A stretch of 64,000 nt of DNA from an uncultured Paracoccaceae bacterium (GTDB lineage Bacteria; Pseudomonadota; Alphaproteobacteria; Rhodobacterales; Rhodobacteraceae), in assembly GCA_947498415.1 (NCBI GenBank), contig CANMKB010000003.1, positions 310,001-374,000 on the forward strand, given 5' to 3'. Shown here one piece after another: positions 1 through 10,198 of the stretch (the stretch's first letter is position 1; each line of letters starts with the position of its first letter). The notes beneath the pieces are model-generated. The model was not told the origin of the DNA. It made no database searches and was given only the letters and a program-made list of their open reading frames with translations. The position numbers were made by a program, and so were the translations under genes.

Positions 1-1
1 A

Positions 2-235
2 AATCCCGCGCATATTCGCGAGATGGTTCTTGAAGGTGCGCCAGAGGCCATCGAAGTGGGTGATCGCGCCGAGGCGATTTTGCGGGGCGTCGATGCCTTG
101 GGGCCGGGCGATGCTTTGCTTATTGCTGGTAAAGGCCATGAAACAGGGCAGATCATCGGCGATGATGTTCTGCCGTTTGATGATGTCGAACAAGCCAGCG
201 TTGCTGTGATGGCGCTTGATGGGGGAACTGTGTGA
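2..235 (+). CDS. murE: MurE, UDP-MurNAc-L-Ala-D-Glu:meso-DAP ligase (C-terminal fragment)
   Basis: Only the last 77 codons are in the window; the 5' part lies upstream of base 1. The reading frame is open from base 2. It contains the GKGHET motif that closes the C-terminal domain of MurE ligases, preceded by an NPAHI-type segment also usual there. MurE adds the third peptide residue to the cytoplasmic peptidoglycan precursor. The stop TGA (233-235) overlaps the ATG of murF at 235, so the two are translationally coupled. The neighbouring murF and mraY confirm the identity. Confidence 0.9.
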   Translation, partial: NPAHIREMVLEGAPEAIEVGDRAEAILRGVDALGPGDALLIAGKGHETGQIIGDDVLPFDDVEQASVAVMALDGGTV

Positions 236-1677
236 TGCTTTGGACCGCACAAGAGGCCGCAGAAGCCACGGGCGGGCGCGCCACATCAGACTGGGCCGTC
301 AACGGTGTGTCGATTGATACGCGCACCTTGGAAAAAGGCGACTTGTTTGTGGCCTTAAAGGCCGCGCGAGACGGGCATGACTTTGTAGCCCAAGCACTCG
401 AGGCTGGGGCCGGGGCCGCTTTGGTTACGCATATCCCCGAAGGCGTTGCCGATGATGCGCCTTTATTGATCGTCGATGACGTCCTTAACGGGCTCGAGGC
501 CATGGGCCGTGCGGCTCGTGCGCGCATGAATGGCACCGTTGTCGCGGTGACAGGATCGGTTGGGAAAACCTCGACCAAGGAAATGCTGCGCACTGTTTTA
601 AGTGGGCAGGGCAAAACCCATGCCGCCGTAGCAAGCTATAACAATCATTGGGGTGTCCCTTTGACCTTGGCGCGAATGCCACGGGACACAGATTTTGCTG
701 TGATCGAGATCGGCATGAGCAACCCTGGCGAAATTGCACCCTTGGCCAAACTGGCACGTCCGCATTTGGCGATGATCACAACAGTGGCGCCAGCGCATTT
801 GGCGGCCTTTGAAAGCCTTGCGGGTATTGCACACGAAAAAGCAGCCATTTTCGAAGGCTTGGAGCCCAATGGCATTGCGGTTTTCAATGGGGATCTCGAG
901 GTTTCTTCGATCCTTGAGGGCGCTGCAAGATCGCACGCAAAGGCATTGATTTCATTCGGAGAAAGCGAAACTAACGCGGTGCGTCTGTCAGACGTTTCCA
1001 TTGGGGATGCAACAACCGTGGCCAAGGCGCGGGTTGATGATCAAAACCTGTTGTTCAAAGTCGCGGTGCCCGGACGGCATTTCGCGATGAATGCAACCGG
1101 TGTGATTGCGATCGCCGAAGCGCTTGATCTGGAACTTGCGATTGCATTGTCAGATCTGGGCCAATGGTCTGCGGGGGCCGGTCGTGGCCTACGTGAGGTG
1201 ATTTGGCTGGATCCGGCAGACCCACGCCCAACGCTCGAATTGATCGACGATGCCTATAATTCCAATCCTGCGTCGCTGGGGGCCTCACTCGAGGTTTTGG
1301 CCGCCGCAGAAGTAAAAAACGAAATGGGCCGCATCGCTCAAGGGCGCCGCATCGCCTATTTGGGTGACATGAAAGAACTGGGCAAAGACGAAGTCGCGCT
1401 ACATGCGGCACTTGCGGATTTGGCGGCGATGAAAAACATCCAAAAAATCCACTGCGTTGGGCCACTGATGCGGGCGTTGCACGACGCTTTGCCAACCGAC
1501 AAACGCGGGCGCTGGACTGAAACATCACAAGACATGGCAGAGGGCATTCGGCACGATCTGGATGCCGGGGATGTCGTTTTGGCCAAAGGGTCGCTCTCGA
1601 TGGGCATGGCCCGAGTGGTTGACGCGATCCGTAAATTGGGTCATCCCGCGCCAAATTCCAACGAGGGTACGATTTAA
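235..1677 (+). CDS. murF: MurF, UDP-MurNAc-tripeptide:D-Ala-D-Ala ligase
   Basis: Cytoplasmic ligase of 480 residues that adds D-Ala-D-Ala to UDP-MurNAc-tripeptide using ATP. Visible are the N-terminal substrate domain, the ATP loop TGSVGKTS (residues 106-113), the central Mur ligase domain and a C-terminal domain with the DAYNSNP motif near residue 340. ATG 235 is chosen over the in-frame GTG 232 because a GGGGG ribosome site lies 7 bases upstream of it. The stop TAA overlaps the mraY start (TAATG), continuing the murE-murF-mraY coupled run. Confidence 0.95.
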   Translation: MLWTAQEAAEATGGRATSDWAVNGVSIDTRTLEKGDLFVALKAARDGHDFVAQALEAGAGAALVTHIPEGVADDAPLLIVDDVLNGLEAMGRAARARMNGTVVAVTGSVGKTSTKEMLRTVLSGQGKTHAAVASYNNHWGVPLTLARMPRDTDFAVIEIGMSNPGEIAPLAKLARPHLAMITTVAPAHLAAFESLAGIAHEKAAIFEGLEPNGIAVFNGDLEVSSILEGAARSHAKALISFGESETNAVRLSDVSIGDATTVAKARVDDQNLLFKVAVPGRHFAMNATGVIAIAEALDLELAIALSDLGQWSAGAGRGLREVIWLDPADPRPTLELIDDAYNSNPASLGASLEVLAAAEVKNEMGRIAQGRRIAYLGDMKELGKDEVALHAALADLAAMKNIQKIHCVGPLMRALHDALPTDKRGRWTETSQDMAEGIRHDLDAGDVVLAKGSLSMGMARVVDAIRKLGHPAPNSNEGTI

Positions 1678-2759
1678 TGCTTTATTGGCTGACAGCTCTT
1701 TCTGATGGCGGCGACGTCTTCAACCTGTTCCGCTACATCACTTTCCGAGCTGGCGGCGCGTTTATGACGGCCCTGGTGTTTGGTTTTGTTTTTGGACGTC
1801 CGTTGATCAACGTATTGCGCCGCAAACAGGGCAAAGGCCAGCCGATCCGCGAAGATGGTCCCGAAGGGCATTTCTCTAAGGCGGGCACACCCACGATGGG
1901 CGGCTTGCTGATCGTTGGTGCGCTGTTAACATCCACTTTGATGTGGGCCCGATGGGACAATGGGTTTGTCTGGCTCGTGTTGTTTGTAACGCTGGGCTAT
2001 GGGCTGATTGGCTTTGCTGATGATTTTGCGAAAGTCAGCAAGCAAAACACCAAAGGTGTGTCGGGTAAAGTACGCTTGGGCTTGGGTTTTCTGATTGCGG
2101 CCATTGCAAGCTATTGGGCCAGTGTTCTGCACCCTGAAACATTGCAATACCAAGTCGCCATGCCGATTTTCAAAGACGTTTTGCTAAACTTTGGCATCTT
2201 CTTTATTCCGTTTGCGATGTTTGTCATCGTGGGCGCGGCAAATGCGGTGAACCTGACAGATGGTCTGGATGGATTGGCAATTATGCCGTCAATGATCGCG
2301 GCGGGGGCCTTGGGTATCATCGCTTACGCGGTGGGGCGTGTCGACTTTACCGAATATCTGGACGTGCATTACGTGCCGGGTACCGGTGAAATCTTGATCT
2401 TTACCGCAAGCCTGATTGGCGGCGGGCTGGGTTTCCTTTGGTACAACGCCCCTCCTGCGGCGGTCTTTATGGGGGACACTGGGTCTTTGGCTTTGGGTGG
2501 CGCATTGGGTGCCATCGCAGTGGCAACAAAGCACGAGTTGGTGCTGGGCATCGTGGGTGGCTTGTTTGTGGTCGAAGCAATGTCAGTGATCATTCAGGTG
2601 CTGTATTTTAAGCGTACCGGGAAACGCGTCTTCCTGATGGCGCCAATCCATCACCACTATGAGAAAAAAGGCTGGGCGGAGCCGCAGATTGTTATTCGCT
2701 TTTGGATCATTTCACTGATCCTTGCGATGATCGGACTTGCGACTCTGAAAGTACGCTAA
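1677..2759 (+). CDS. mraY: MraY, phospho-MurNAc-pentapeptide translocase
   Basis: Integral membrane enzyme of 360 residues with about ten hydrophobic segments. It transfers phospho-MurNAc-pentapeptide to undecaprenyl phosphate, giving lipid I. Family signatures are visible: the FADDFAK aspartates at 114-120, NLTDGLDGL at 192-200, and the histidine cluster [13 protein letters not shown] near residue 320. Length is normal for the family. The ATG overlaps the murF stop by one base. A strong hairpin follows directly, so this probably ends the murE-murF-mraY transcript. Confidence 0.96.
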   Translation: MLYWLTALSDGGDVFNLFRYITFRAGGAFMTALVFGFVFGRPLINVLRRKQGKGQPIREDGPEGHFSKAGTPTMGGLLIVGALLTSTLMWARWDNGFVWLVLFVTLGYGLIGFADDFAKVSKQNTKGVSGKVRLGLGFLIAAIASYWASVLHPETLQYQVAMPIFKDVLLNFGIFFIPFAMFVIVGAANAVNLTDGLDGLAIMPSMIAAGALGIIAYAVGRVDFTEYLDVHYVPGTGEILIFTASLIGGGLGFLWYNAPPAAVFMGDTGSLALGGALGAIAVATKHELVLGIVGGLFVVEAMSVIIQVLYFKRTGKRVFLMAPIHHHYEKKGWAEPQIVIRFWIISLILAMIGLATLKVR

Positions 2760-2766
2760 TCACATG

Positions 2767-2798
2767 AAACCCAGAGGCTCAGCCCTCTGGGTTTTTCT
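2767..2798 (+). terminator. Rho-independent terminator after mraY, likely bidirectional
   Basis: An 11-bp perfect stem (2767-2777 with 2784-2794) with a 6-base loop is followed by a T run. It starts 8 bases after the mraY stop. The convergent glutaminase gene ends at 2799 and the A's on the left of the stem give a T run on the other strand, so it can serve both genes. Confidence 0.85.
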
Positions 2799-3716
2799 TT
2801 AGAATACAGACCAGTCCATTTCATGGGCCAACCGTTCTAAGGCTTCGGTGCCGAGCTTGGAATTCCCGTTGTGATCCAAACCCGGTGACCATACGGCAAT
2901 CGAGGCCACGCCTGGTACAATCGCTAGAATGCCGCCGCCCACGCCGCTCTTTGCGGGAAGGCCGACCCGAAAGGCAAACTCGCCAGAGCCATCGTAGTGG
3001 CCACAGGTCATCATCATTGCATTCAGACGCCGCACCCGTGGCTTGGCAACAAGCCGAGGGCCATGTTTGGCCCCCATCAGAAACCGACCGGCCCGGGCCA
3101 GCTGTTGGGTTGTTAATTCGATGGCGCATTGGTGGAAATAGGTGCCAAGAGTCATCTCTGGTGCGTTTTTCAGATTGCTGTGGTCTGCCAAGAAATGTGC
3201 GAGGGCAAAGTTGCGATGCCCATGGGCCTGTTCAGAACGGGCTACGCTTTCATTGATATGAATGTCATTATCGCCCGCAGCAGCCTGCACGAAACCGACG
3301 ATTTCAGCAAGGGCTTGCTTGGGTTCACGACCTGCCAGTACTTCGTCTGTTGTGACAATTGCACCGGCGTTCATGAACGGATTTCTAGGACGTCCATTTT
3401 CGTTTTCAAGCTGCACGATGGAGTTAAACGCAGTACCTGACGGCTCGCGGCCCACGCGCTGCCAAAGCTGATCGCCACTGCGCCCCAGCGCAATCGCAAG
3501 CGTAAACACCTTGGTGATGCTTTGGGCTGAGAACCCTACCTGACAATCGCCCGCACAATAGGTCTGGCCTTCAGCCGTCACCACAGAGATTGCAAATTGA
3601 TGCGGATCAATCTGTGCCAATTCTGGAATATAGTCAGCCACCACACCCCGGTCAGCGCGGGTCGCCATGTCTTTGGTGATTTGGTCTAAACAAGTTTGGA
3701 TGCGGTTGGGAATCAA
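2799..3716 (-). CDS. glsA: Glutaminase (GlsA family)
   Basis: Protein of 305 residues that hydrolyses glutamine to glutamate and ammonia in the cytoplasm. The serine beta-lactamase-like fold shows in the SITKVF segment near residue 87 (catalytic Ser and Lys), in FNSIVQLE, and in NPFMNAGAI near residue 112. The start is TTG at 3716, supported by GAGGA five bases upstream; the next Met is 16 residues in and would trim the conserved N-terminus. It sits in reverse orientation inside the dcw cluster, between mraY and murD, and has no obvious link to wall synthesis beyond glutamate supply. Confidence 0.92.
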   Translation of the reverse strand: MIPNRIQTCLDQITKDMATRADRGVVADYIPELAQIDPHQFAISVVTAEGQTYCAGDCQVGFSAQSITKVFTLAIALGRSGDQLWQRVGREPSGTAFNSIVQLENENGRPRNPFMNAGAIVTTDEVLAGREPKQALAEIVGFVQAAAGDNDIHINESVARSEQAHGHRNFALAHFLADHSNLKNAPEMTLGTYFHQCAIELTTQQLARAGRFLMGAKHGPRLVAKPRVRRLNAMMMTCGHYDGSGEFAFRVGLPAKSGVGGGILAIVPGVASIAVWSPGLDHNGNSKLGTEALERLAHEMDWSVF

Positions 3717-3894
3717 AGATGTCCTCGTGGTTTTCCAGTGAGTGGAGCGCCAGAAGTGACGTGCAGAACTGGATGTGTCAACACCAGCAGACTGGATACA
3801 TTGGCATGCGTTTCAGGGGGTGAATTCCCTGCCAAACACTGGCAATATCTGCGCAATATGACCATAAGAGCCTATACAGGCTGGAGGCTGCAGT

Positions 3895-5298
3895 ATGATA
3901 CCGGTTCAGGGATTGTCAAACCAACGTGTTGCCGTTCTAGGCCTTGGGCGGTCTGGGCTCGCAACAGCCCGTGCGCTGCACGAAGGCGGCGCAACGGCCT
4001 TGTGCTGGGATGACAATCCAGCGGCGCGTGATGTTGCCGAAACGGAAGGGTTTGAGATTGTCGATCTGGCGCGGCAGGGGGCCTTTGAGAATGTGGCAAG
4101 CCTGATCGTTTCTCCGGGCATTCCGCATTTATATCCTGAGCCAAACCGGGTTGTGACGGCGGCCCTGAAAGCCGGCGTACCAGTCGACAACGACATCGGT
4201 TTGTTCTTTCGATCCTTTGCGACGTCTGACTGGGATAATTACGAAACCACTCCAAAAGTGGTGGCCGTGACGGGTTCAAACGGGAAATCCACCACCTCTG
4301 CCTTGATCCATCACGTCCTATCTGAGGTCGGCCGCCGTACGCAGTTAGCGGGCAATATTGGCCGGGGTGTTTTAGATATCGAACCTGCTGAGGATGGCGA
4401 AGTTGTTGTGCTTGAACTGTCGAGCTATCAAACCGATCTGGCCCGTTCGCTGACGCCAGACCTTGCGGTGTTTACCAACCTGTCGCCGGATCATCTGGAT
4501 CGTCATGCAGGAATGGGCGGATATTTTGCGGCCAAGCGTCGTTTGTTTTCTGAGGGCGGACCAGACCGCGCAATCATCGGTGTAGACGAGGCTGAAGGGC
4601 TGTATTTGGCCGGGCAGCTTTCAGAGGGCGCAACCGATGATAGGGTGATGAAGGTATCTGTCGATGAAAAGCTGACTGGGCCGGGGTGGAACATCTTTGC
4701 CCGCAAAGGGTTCTTGTCAGAGTATCGCAAGGGGCGTCAGGCCGGGTCGATCGACCTGCGCAATATCAAAGGCCTCCCGGGCGCACATAACCACCAAAAC
4801 GCCTGTTGTGCCTATGCTGTCTGTCGGTCTCTGGGGCTTGCGCCGCGTGTAATTGAGCAAGGGTTTGCCAGCTTTGGCGGGTTGCCACATCGCTCTCAGA
4901 TCGTGGCAGAGCAGGGTGGGGTGACTTATGTGAATGACAGTAAGGCCACAAATGTAGATGCCGCGGCCAAGGCGCTTTCTGCCTTTAAGAAAATCCGCTG
5001 GATTTGCGGGGGGCTTGAAAAAGAAGGCGGGTTGGACGCGCTGAATGCAGCCACGGGTGATGTGGTGAAGGCTTATGTGATTGGCCGAGAGGCTGCGCAA
5101 TTTGCCATGCAGTTATCCTCTGTTGAAAGTGCGGTTTGCACCACGATGGAAGAGGCTGTTGCACAAGCCATGGCTGATGCGCAGGAGGGGGAAACTGTAT
5201 TGCTTGCCCCGGCGGCGGCCAGCTTTGATCAGTACAACAGTTTTGAAAAGCGCGGCGATCATTTTGTTGATTTGGTGAAGGCTGGACTGGTGGAATAG
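3895..5298 (+). CDS. murD: MurD, UDP-MurNAc-L-Ala:D-Glu ligase
   Basis: Cytoplasmic ligase of 467 residues that adds D-glutamate to UDP-MurNAc-L-Ala. The N-terminal Rossmann domain shows [10 protein letters not shown] (12-21), followed by the ATP loop TGSNGKST (126-133) and the C-terminal domain with YVNDSKATN near residue 344. The start ATG 3895 has GGAGG seven bases upstream. The 178-bp gap to the divergent glutaminase gene must hold its own promoter, so murD is transcriptionally separate from mraY. The stop overlaps a small hairpin. Confidence 0.95.
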   Translation: MIPVQGLSNQRVAVLGLGRSGLATARALHEGGATALCWDDNPAARDVAETEGFEIVDLARQGAFENVASLIVSPGIPHLYPEPNRVVTAALKAGVPVDNDIGLFFRSFATSDWDNYETTPKVVAVTGSNGKSTTSALIHHVLSEVGRRTQLAGNIGRGVLDIEPAEDGEVVVLELSSYQTDLARSLTPDLAVFTNLSPDHLDRHAGMGGYFAAKRRLFSEGGPDRAIIGVDEAEGLYLAGQLSEGATDDRVMKVSVDEKLTGPGWNIFARKGFLSEYRKGRQAGSIDLRNIKGLPGAHNHQNACCAYAVCRSLGLAPRVIEQGFASFGGLPHRSQIVAEQGGVTYVNDSKATNVDAAAKALSAFKKIRWICGGLEKEGGLDALNAATGDVVKAYVIGREAAQFAMQLSSVESAVCTTMEEAVAQAMADAQEGETVLLAPAAASFDQYNSFEKRGDHFVDLVKAGLVE

Positions 5299-5356
5299 GG
5301 GCTTTGCCCCTCACGGTGAAATCTGTGATTTCACCGCTCACCCCAGAGTATTTTTA
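5297..5356. terminator. Double hairpin between convergent murD and flavoprotein genes
   Basis: Hairpin one pairs 5297-5302 with 5306-5311 and includes the murD stop codon. Hairpin two pairs 5314-5323 with 5327-5336 perfectly (10 bp, loop TGT). A GAGTATTTTTAGAAAGATGAAG-like tail follows (5345-5367) and runs into the C-terminal codons of the convergent gene. As I recall it, similar tails follow many genes in Rhodobacterales genomes, which would make this a dispersed terminator-type repeat. Confidence 0.6.
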
Positions 5357-6553
5357 GAAAGATGAAGCGTGCCCGCGTTTGGCGGCGATGGCAGTGCCTG
5401 CTGCAAAGCCAGAGCTCCAGGCCCATTGAAAGTTAAAGCCGCCAAGCCAGCCGGTGACGTCCATCGCTTCGCCAATCACATAAAGGCCGGGGAGGTTTTT
5501 GGCTTCCATGGTTTTTGAATTCAGATCATCTGTATCAATGCCACCCAACGTGACTTCGGCAGTGCGGTAGCCTTCGGTGCCAGAGGGGGTGAGCTGCCAA
5601 TTTGTAAGCTTGTCAGCCAATTCGCGCAGCGCTGCGTCGCTTTGGTCGGCGATGTTACCTGTGAGTTTGAGATGATCTGAGAGATAGTCCGCCAGCCGTG
5701 CCGGGAGCAGGTGCCCCAGGATCGTGGAGGTGTTTCGCCGCCCGTCACTTTGGCGCTTGTCGCGTAGGGTAGCAAAGACATCACTGTTGGGAAAGAGGTT
5801 GACCGACACGCGATTGCCCTCGGTCCAATAGCTGCTGATCTGCAAGACCGATGGGCCAGACACCCCACGGTGGGTAAAGAGCAAAGCCTCTTCGAAGGAC
5901 GTGCCATTTGCCGAAATGCGCACATTTTGGGCGACCCCGGCGAGGGATTTGAAGCGGCCCTCGGGGAAAGTGAACGGCACAAGGGCGGCGCGTGTATCTG
6001 TGACCTTAAGCCCAAATTTTTGGGCGACTTCATAGGCAAACCCAGTGGCGCCCATTTTCGGAATAGATTTGCCGCCTGTGGCCAGAACAAGATTGGTGCA
6101 GGTGAGTTTGTGTGTCTTGCCCTCACGTTGCACCGTTAGGGTATAGCCGCCCTCATTGTGCAACACATCTGTGATTTGCGTTTGCAGCCAAAGATCAGCC
6201 TTTGATTTTTTCATCTCTGCCAAAAGCATATGGATGATGTCTTTAGCAGAATTGTCGCAAAACAATTGGCCTAGGGTCTTTTCGTGATAGGCGATGCCGT
6301 GACGCGCGACCAGCTCGATGAAATCCCACTGGGTGTAGCGACTGAGGGCGGATTTGCAGAAATGTTTGTTCTGCGACAGGAAGTTTTCAGGGCCTGCATA
6401 CATATTTGTAAAGTTGCAGCGCCCACCGCCAGAGATACGGATTTTTTCACCAGGGTTTTTTGCATGGTCTAGCACCAGAGTGCGCCCACCAGCGTGGGTG
6501 GCGCACATCATGCCAGCCGCGCCAGCCCCAAGGATGATCGTATCGTAATGCAT
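5354..6553 (-). CDS. NAD(P)/FAD-dependent flavoprotein (HI0933/BaiN-like)
   Basis: Predicted flavoprotein oxidoreductase of 399 residues from the ATG at 6553. Dinucleotide-binding GAGAAG is at residues 9-14, and the family signature SGGGRCNFTN at 41-50. Near the C-terminus, LYVIGEAMDVTGWLGGFN is the usual FAD-contacting end of this family. The frame is open further upstream to 6901, but the alignment of the FAD motif to the start favours 6553. An AAGGAGG lies 18 bases upstream, too far for a normal ribosome site. The substrate is unknown; family members act on small oxidised compounds. The last residues (ASSF) are encoded within the repeat-like tail after murD. Confidence 0.8.
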   Translation of the reverse strand: MHYDTIILGAGAAGMMCATHAGGRTLVLDHAKNPGEKIRISGGGRCNFTNMYAGPENFLSQNKHFCKSALSRYTQWDFIELVARHGIAYHEKTLGQLFCDNSAKDIIHMLLAEMKKSKADLWLQTQITDVLHNEGGYTLTVQREGKTHKLTCTNLVLATGGKSIPKMGATGFAYEVAQKFGLKVTDTRAALVPFTFPEGRFKSLAGVAQNVRISANGTSFEEALLFTHRGVSGPSVLQISSYWTEGNRVSVNLFPNSDVFATLRDKRQSDGRRNTSTILGHLLPARLADYLSDHLKLTGNIADQSDAALRELADKLTNWQLTPSGTEGYRTAEVTLGGIDTDDLNSKTMEAKNLPGLYVIGEAMDVTGWLGGFNFQWAWSSGFAAGTAIAAKRGHASSF

Positions 6554-6709
6554 AGGGGGGCTGTGCCTGACCTCCTTGAAACCGTCAAGGGCGGAAAAGG
6601 GCCGAAAGCTGGGCGCGTCACAAAACCGTTTTCTATTTGATAAAAAACCGAAACAAAAAATCATCAACAAGAGCGCCGAAAGTAACCCAGCTAACGCAAG
6701 GAATTTGAC

Positions 6710-8590
6710 ATGCGTGATCAAGATATTGATAATCTTTCTTTTGACGATTTTGACGAAATGCGCGACCCGCGCGATGACACGCAAGGCTTTGATGCTGTTG
6801 TCGAATCTGCGATGTCTCGTCGGGGTTTCTTGGGTGGCGTGTTGGCCTTTGGCTCTGGCGCAGCGGTGATGGGCTCGACGTTCTTGGCGTCTGACGCGCA
6901 AGCGATGGCTGCAAATCGGTTTGGCTTTAAGCCCGTACCAACCTCCACCGCGAACACCGTGACTGTGCCTGAGGGCTACACATGGGACGTGATGGTGAAA
7001 TGGGGTCAGCCTTTGTGGTCTGGCGTTGACGACGTTGATCAGGCGACCGGTGGGACAGCTGAAACTCAGCTAAAATCCTTTGGCGACAATACTGATGGCA
7101 TGGCTGTCTTTGCAAAAGGCGACAAGCAGATCCTCGCGGTGAATAACGAGTACATTCAGAACAAAGTTCTGCTGGCCAACCGTGAAGACGGCAAAGCCAT
7201 CAACGCTGATGACGTTCAAAAGATGAAAAACGCCCATGGTATTTCCATCCTGGAAATCGAAGAGGGTGCGGGCGGCTGGGCTCCTGTATTGGATTCCGCC
7301 TTCAACCGTCGCATCACGATCGACACACCGATGGAGCTGACCGGCCCTGCTGCGGGCCACGATCTGGTGAAAACCGCGGCTGACTCAGATGGCAAAACCG
7401 TTTTGGGCACATGGAACAACTGCGGCAATGGCGAAACCCCTTGGGGCACCTACCTGACCTGCGAAGAGAACTTTAACGGTTACTTCGGTTCTGCAGATGA
7501 AAACCAAGAGTTGCCAGCAGAGTTCAAGCGTTACGGTATCAAAACAAAGTCCCGTTACGGCTTTGAAAAGTTTGACGATCGCTTTGATCTGTCCAAGAAT
7601 ATCAACGAACCGAACCGTCATGGTTACATCGTAGAGATTGACGCAACTGACCCAACCTCGACCCCGAAAAAGCGCACGGCTTTGGGCCGCTTTAAGCACG
7701 AGAATGCCGAAGTTGTTCTGGCGGCAGATGGCCGTGTTGTTGTGTACATGGGGGATGATGAGCGTGGCGAATTCTTGTACAAATTCGTGTCCTCAAACGT
7801 CTATGTTGAAGGTGGCGACACCGACAACCTGTTGAACGAAGGCCAACTGTATGTTGCCAAGTTTAACGATGATCTGTCTGGCGAGTGGATTGCTCTGACC
7901 CCAGAAGCCACAGGTATGACAGCCGAAGAAATCTGCATTCACACCCGTTTGGCAGGGTCCAAAGTGGGCGCAACCACAATGGATCGCCCAGAGTGGGTGG
8001 CGGTGAACCCTCTGAAGGTGGAAGCCTACTGTGCGTTGACCAACAACAAGAACCGCGGCCTTAAAACCAACGCTGGTGGCGATGAAACGCCGGTTGGTGG
8101 CCCGAACCCACGTGAAGCGAACAAATTTGGTCAAATCGTGCGCTGGCGCCCAACCGGTGGCGAGCACACCGATACCGATTTCACTTGGGATCTGTACGTT
8201 ATGGCAGGCAACCCGACCAAGTTCGATGATGATCGCGCAGGGTCAAGCAACGTGAACGCGGGCAACATGTTCAACAGCCCAGACGGCATGCAGTTTGACG
8301 ACAAAGGTCTGCTGTGGATCCAGACTGACGGTGACTTCAAAAACGAAGGTGATTTCGAAGGTCAAGGCAACAACCAGATGTTGGTTGGTGATCCAGTGAC
8401 TGGTGAAATCGTACGCTTTATGACCGGCCCGAACAAATGCGAAGTGACTGGCTTGTGCTGGTCTCTGGACCGCCGCACAGCTTTTGTTGGTATTCAGCAC
8501 CCAGCGGCTGACTTCCCAGATGGCCCAGGCACATTGCCACGCTCTTGTGTGATCGCAGTGAAACGCGAAGACGGTGGCGTAATGGGCTAA
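6710..8590 (+). CDS. PhoX-type phosphatase (DUF839), Tat-exported
   Basis: Protein of 626 residues. The twin-arginine signal SRRGFLGG is at 36-43, followed by a hydrophobic stretch and an Ala-rich cleavage region ending near residue 67, so export to the periplasm in folded form is expected. The body carries the PhoX hallmark NNCGNGETPWGTYLTCEENF near residue 230 and many Asp/Glu residues suited to metal binding. Characterised PhoX enzymes are calcium-dependent alkaline phosphatases that release phosphate from organic esters. The exact substrate cannot be read from sequence. It is followed by a terminator and is probably monocistronic. Confidence 0.85.
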   Translation: MRDQDIDNLSFDDFDEMRDPRDDTQGFDAVVESAMSRRGFLGGVLAFGSGAAVMGSTFLASDAQAMAANRFGFKPVPTSTANTVTVPEGYTWDVMVKWGQPLWSGVDDVDQATGGTAETQLKSFGDNTDGMAVFAKGDKQILAVNNEYIQNKVLLANREDGKAINADDVQKMKNAHGISILEIEEGAGGWAPVLDSAFNRRITIDTPMELTGPAAGHDLVKTAADSDGKTVLGTWNNCGNGETPWGTYLTCEENFNGYFGSADENQELPAEFKRYGIKTKSRYGFEKFDDRFDLSKNINEPNRHGYIVEIDATDPTSTPKKRTALGRFKHENAEVVLAADGRVVVYMGDDERGEFLYKFVSSNVYVEGGDTDNLLNEGQLYVAKFNDDLSGEWIALTPEATGMTAEEICIHTRLAGSKVGATTMDRPEWVAVNPLKVEAYCALTNNKNRGLKTNAGGDETPVGGPNPREANKFGQIVRWRPTGGEHTDTDFTWDLYVMAGNPTKFDDDRAGSSNVNAGNMFNSPDGMQFDDKGLLWIQTDGDFKNEGDFEGQGNNQMLVGDPVTGEIVRFMTGPNKCEVTGLCWSLDRRTAFVGIQHPAADFPDGPGTLPRSCVIAVKREDGGVMG

Positions 8591-8611
8591 GCCTGTCGGC
8601 ATTCGAACAAG

Positions 8612-8643
8612 TGGCCTCGCCCTAAGGGGTGGGGCCATTTTTG
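8612..8643 (+). terminator. Rho-independent terminator after PhoX gene
   Basis: An 11-bp stem (8612-8622 with 8627-8637), including two G-U pairs, has a 4-base loop and is followed by TTTTTG. It starts 22 bases after the stop codon. Confidence 0.85.
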
Positions 8644-8663
8644 TTTAAGACATTGGATAAACG

Positions 8664-9593
8664 ATGACATCTATTTTGGTGATTGGCGGGTCAGGCTTTG
8701 TAGGCCGTGCATTGATTCCAGTGCTGGTTCAGGCGGGGCATCAGGTTTCGGTTTTAAACCGAGGCAATCAGTTGGTTGTCGACGCCACACAAATTCTGGC
8801 AGATCGAAATGACCCTTTGGCGATGCAACGTGCTGCGGCGCGGTTTGATGTGGTGATCGACACGTCAGCCTATACGCCAGCCCAAACCAAACTGGCGTTT
8901 GACACCTTTGGGGCGCACGCCACCCATTGGATTCAGCTGAGCAGCGCAGCGGTGTATCAGCCGATAGAGGGGCGCTACCCATCCGAAATTGATATGACGG
9001 GCGGCGCGGCTGTCTGGGGTGATTACGGCGTGGAGAAATCAAACTGCGATGACTTTCTATTGGCTCAAGACCGTTGCCCAGTAACGATCTTACGTCCGCC
9101 TTATCTTTATGGTCCGCAAAATGCTTATGACCGCGAAACCTTTGTTTGGTCGCGTATCCTAAGCGGGCGGCCGGTGATTGTGCCGGGCACGGGACAGGCT
9201 GCTTTGCAATTTCTGCATGTAACTGATCTGGCGCAGGTGTTTTTGCGCTGTATTGATCGGCCAAGCCCGACACAAAGGGTCTATAATGTGGCAGACCCGG
9301 CCATCGTGCGTAGCCAAGATTGGGTTGAGATGCTTGCAGGTATTGCGGGAAGGCCTGTTTCAACGCTTCTCGGCGATAGTTTGAACCCCAGCAAACCCGC
9401 CCGCAGCTACTTTCCGTTCCGTGATGTGGCCTGTGCATTGGATGTAAGCCGTGTCCAAGCGGAATTAAATTGGCGACCAAGTTTCAATCTGGAAGATGGG
9501 TTCCGGCAGACCTTTGAAAGCTATGAGGCAAAACAGTTGGCTGGGCGGTCCCCCATGCTCGAGGCAGAGGTGGAGTTGTTGCAGTTGCGTTGA
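8664..9593 (+). CDS. NAD-dependent epimerase/dehydratase family protein
   Basis: Extended short-chain dehydrogenase/reductase of 309 residues. The N-terminal Rossmann motif is GGSGFVG (8-14), and the catalytic pair is in YGVEK near residue 121. SSAAVYQP near residue 93 and the LRPPYLYGP stretch are typical of nucleotide-sugar or NAD-dependent epimerases. A substrate cannot be assigned. It follows the PhoX terminator by 20 bases, so it probably uses a promoter in or just after that terminator region. Confidence 0.8.
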   Translation: MTSILVIGGSGFVGRALIPVLVQAGHQVSVLNRGNQLVVDATQILADRNDPLAMQRAAARFDVVIDTSAYTPAQTKLAFDTFGAHATHWIQLSSAAVYQPIEGRYPSEIDMTGGAAVWGDYGVEKSNCDDFLLAQDRCPVTILRPPYLYGPQNAYDRETFVWSRILSGRPVIVPGTGQAALQFLHVTDLAQVFLRCIDRPSPTQRVYNVADPAIVRSQDWVEMLAGIAGRPVSTLLGDSLNPSKPARSYFPFRDVACALDVSRVQAELNWRPSFNLEDGFRQTFESYEAKQLAGRSPMLEAEVELLQLR

Positions 9594-9600
9594 AAAGGGG

Positions 9601-10005
9601 TCAGCCACGCTTCGCGAATATGAAGGCGCCGTTGTGTTTGCTGTATCCTGCCGCATCATAAAAGCTTGCCGCATCTGGTGCCGACAAGAGGATGCAGGCT
9701 TTTACCTCGGGCACAGCTTCGGCGGTAAAAGATAATAAGTGTTTCCCGATGCCTTGGCCTTGCCATTGGCGGTCGACGCAAAGATCTGAACAATACAAGC
9801 AATAGACCCAGTCCGTAATGGAACGCGCCACCCCACAAAGTTGACCATTGGCTCGGGCCGTCACAATCAGCTGAGACCCGAGCAGCATCTTTTCGAGCCG
9901 ATCAAGGTCTTCGGCAGGGCGGCGCGGTGCAAGGCCTGACGTGACCAACAGGTTTTGGAATGCTTCGGCGTCTAAGTTGGGTTCAAAGTCATAGGAAATT
10001 TTCAT
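9601..10005 (-). CDS. GNAT-family N-acetyltransferase
   Basis: Protein of 134 residues with a single GNAT fold. The acetyl-CoA loop is visible as QGQGIGKHL (residues 85-93), preceded by a DLCVDRQW strand. The acceptor cannot be inferred. It converges with the epimerase-like gene and leaves only 7 bases between the two stops. Its start ATG at 10005 faces the ftsW upstream region. Confidence 0.8.
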   Translation of the reverse strand: MKISYDFEPNLDAEAFQNLLVTSGLAPRRPAEDLDRLEKMLLGSQLIVTARANGQLCGVARSITDWVYCLYCSDLCVDRQWQGQGIGKHLLSFTAEAVPEVKACILLSAPDAASFYDAAGYSKHNGAFIFAKRG

Positions 10006-10198
10006 CGTGGGCCAATATTCAAGAGTTCAAACTGGAAAATGAAATTTATGCAAAGTGTATGTTCACAGTACAAAGCTCTTTTGCAATCTGACGCAAGGCC
10101 CAATCGTTGCAAGGATGAATCACCTAGGCGAAGGATGTTAGAATTCCGCCAAACCCCTGTTACAAAGCTTCCCATAGGGCACAACTGCTGTTAGAATC

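Noticed and set aside
153..614. Minus-strand frame across murF
   Set aside because: It is a shadow of the murF frame in GC-rich coding sequence; no ribosome site and no known domain.
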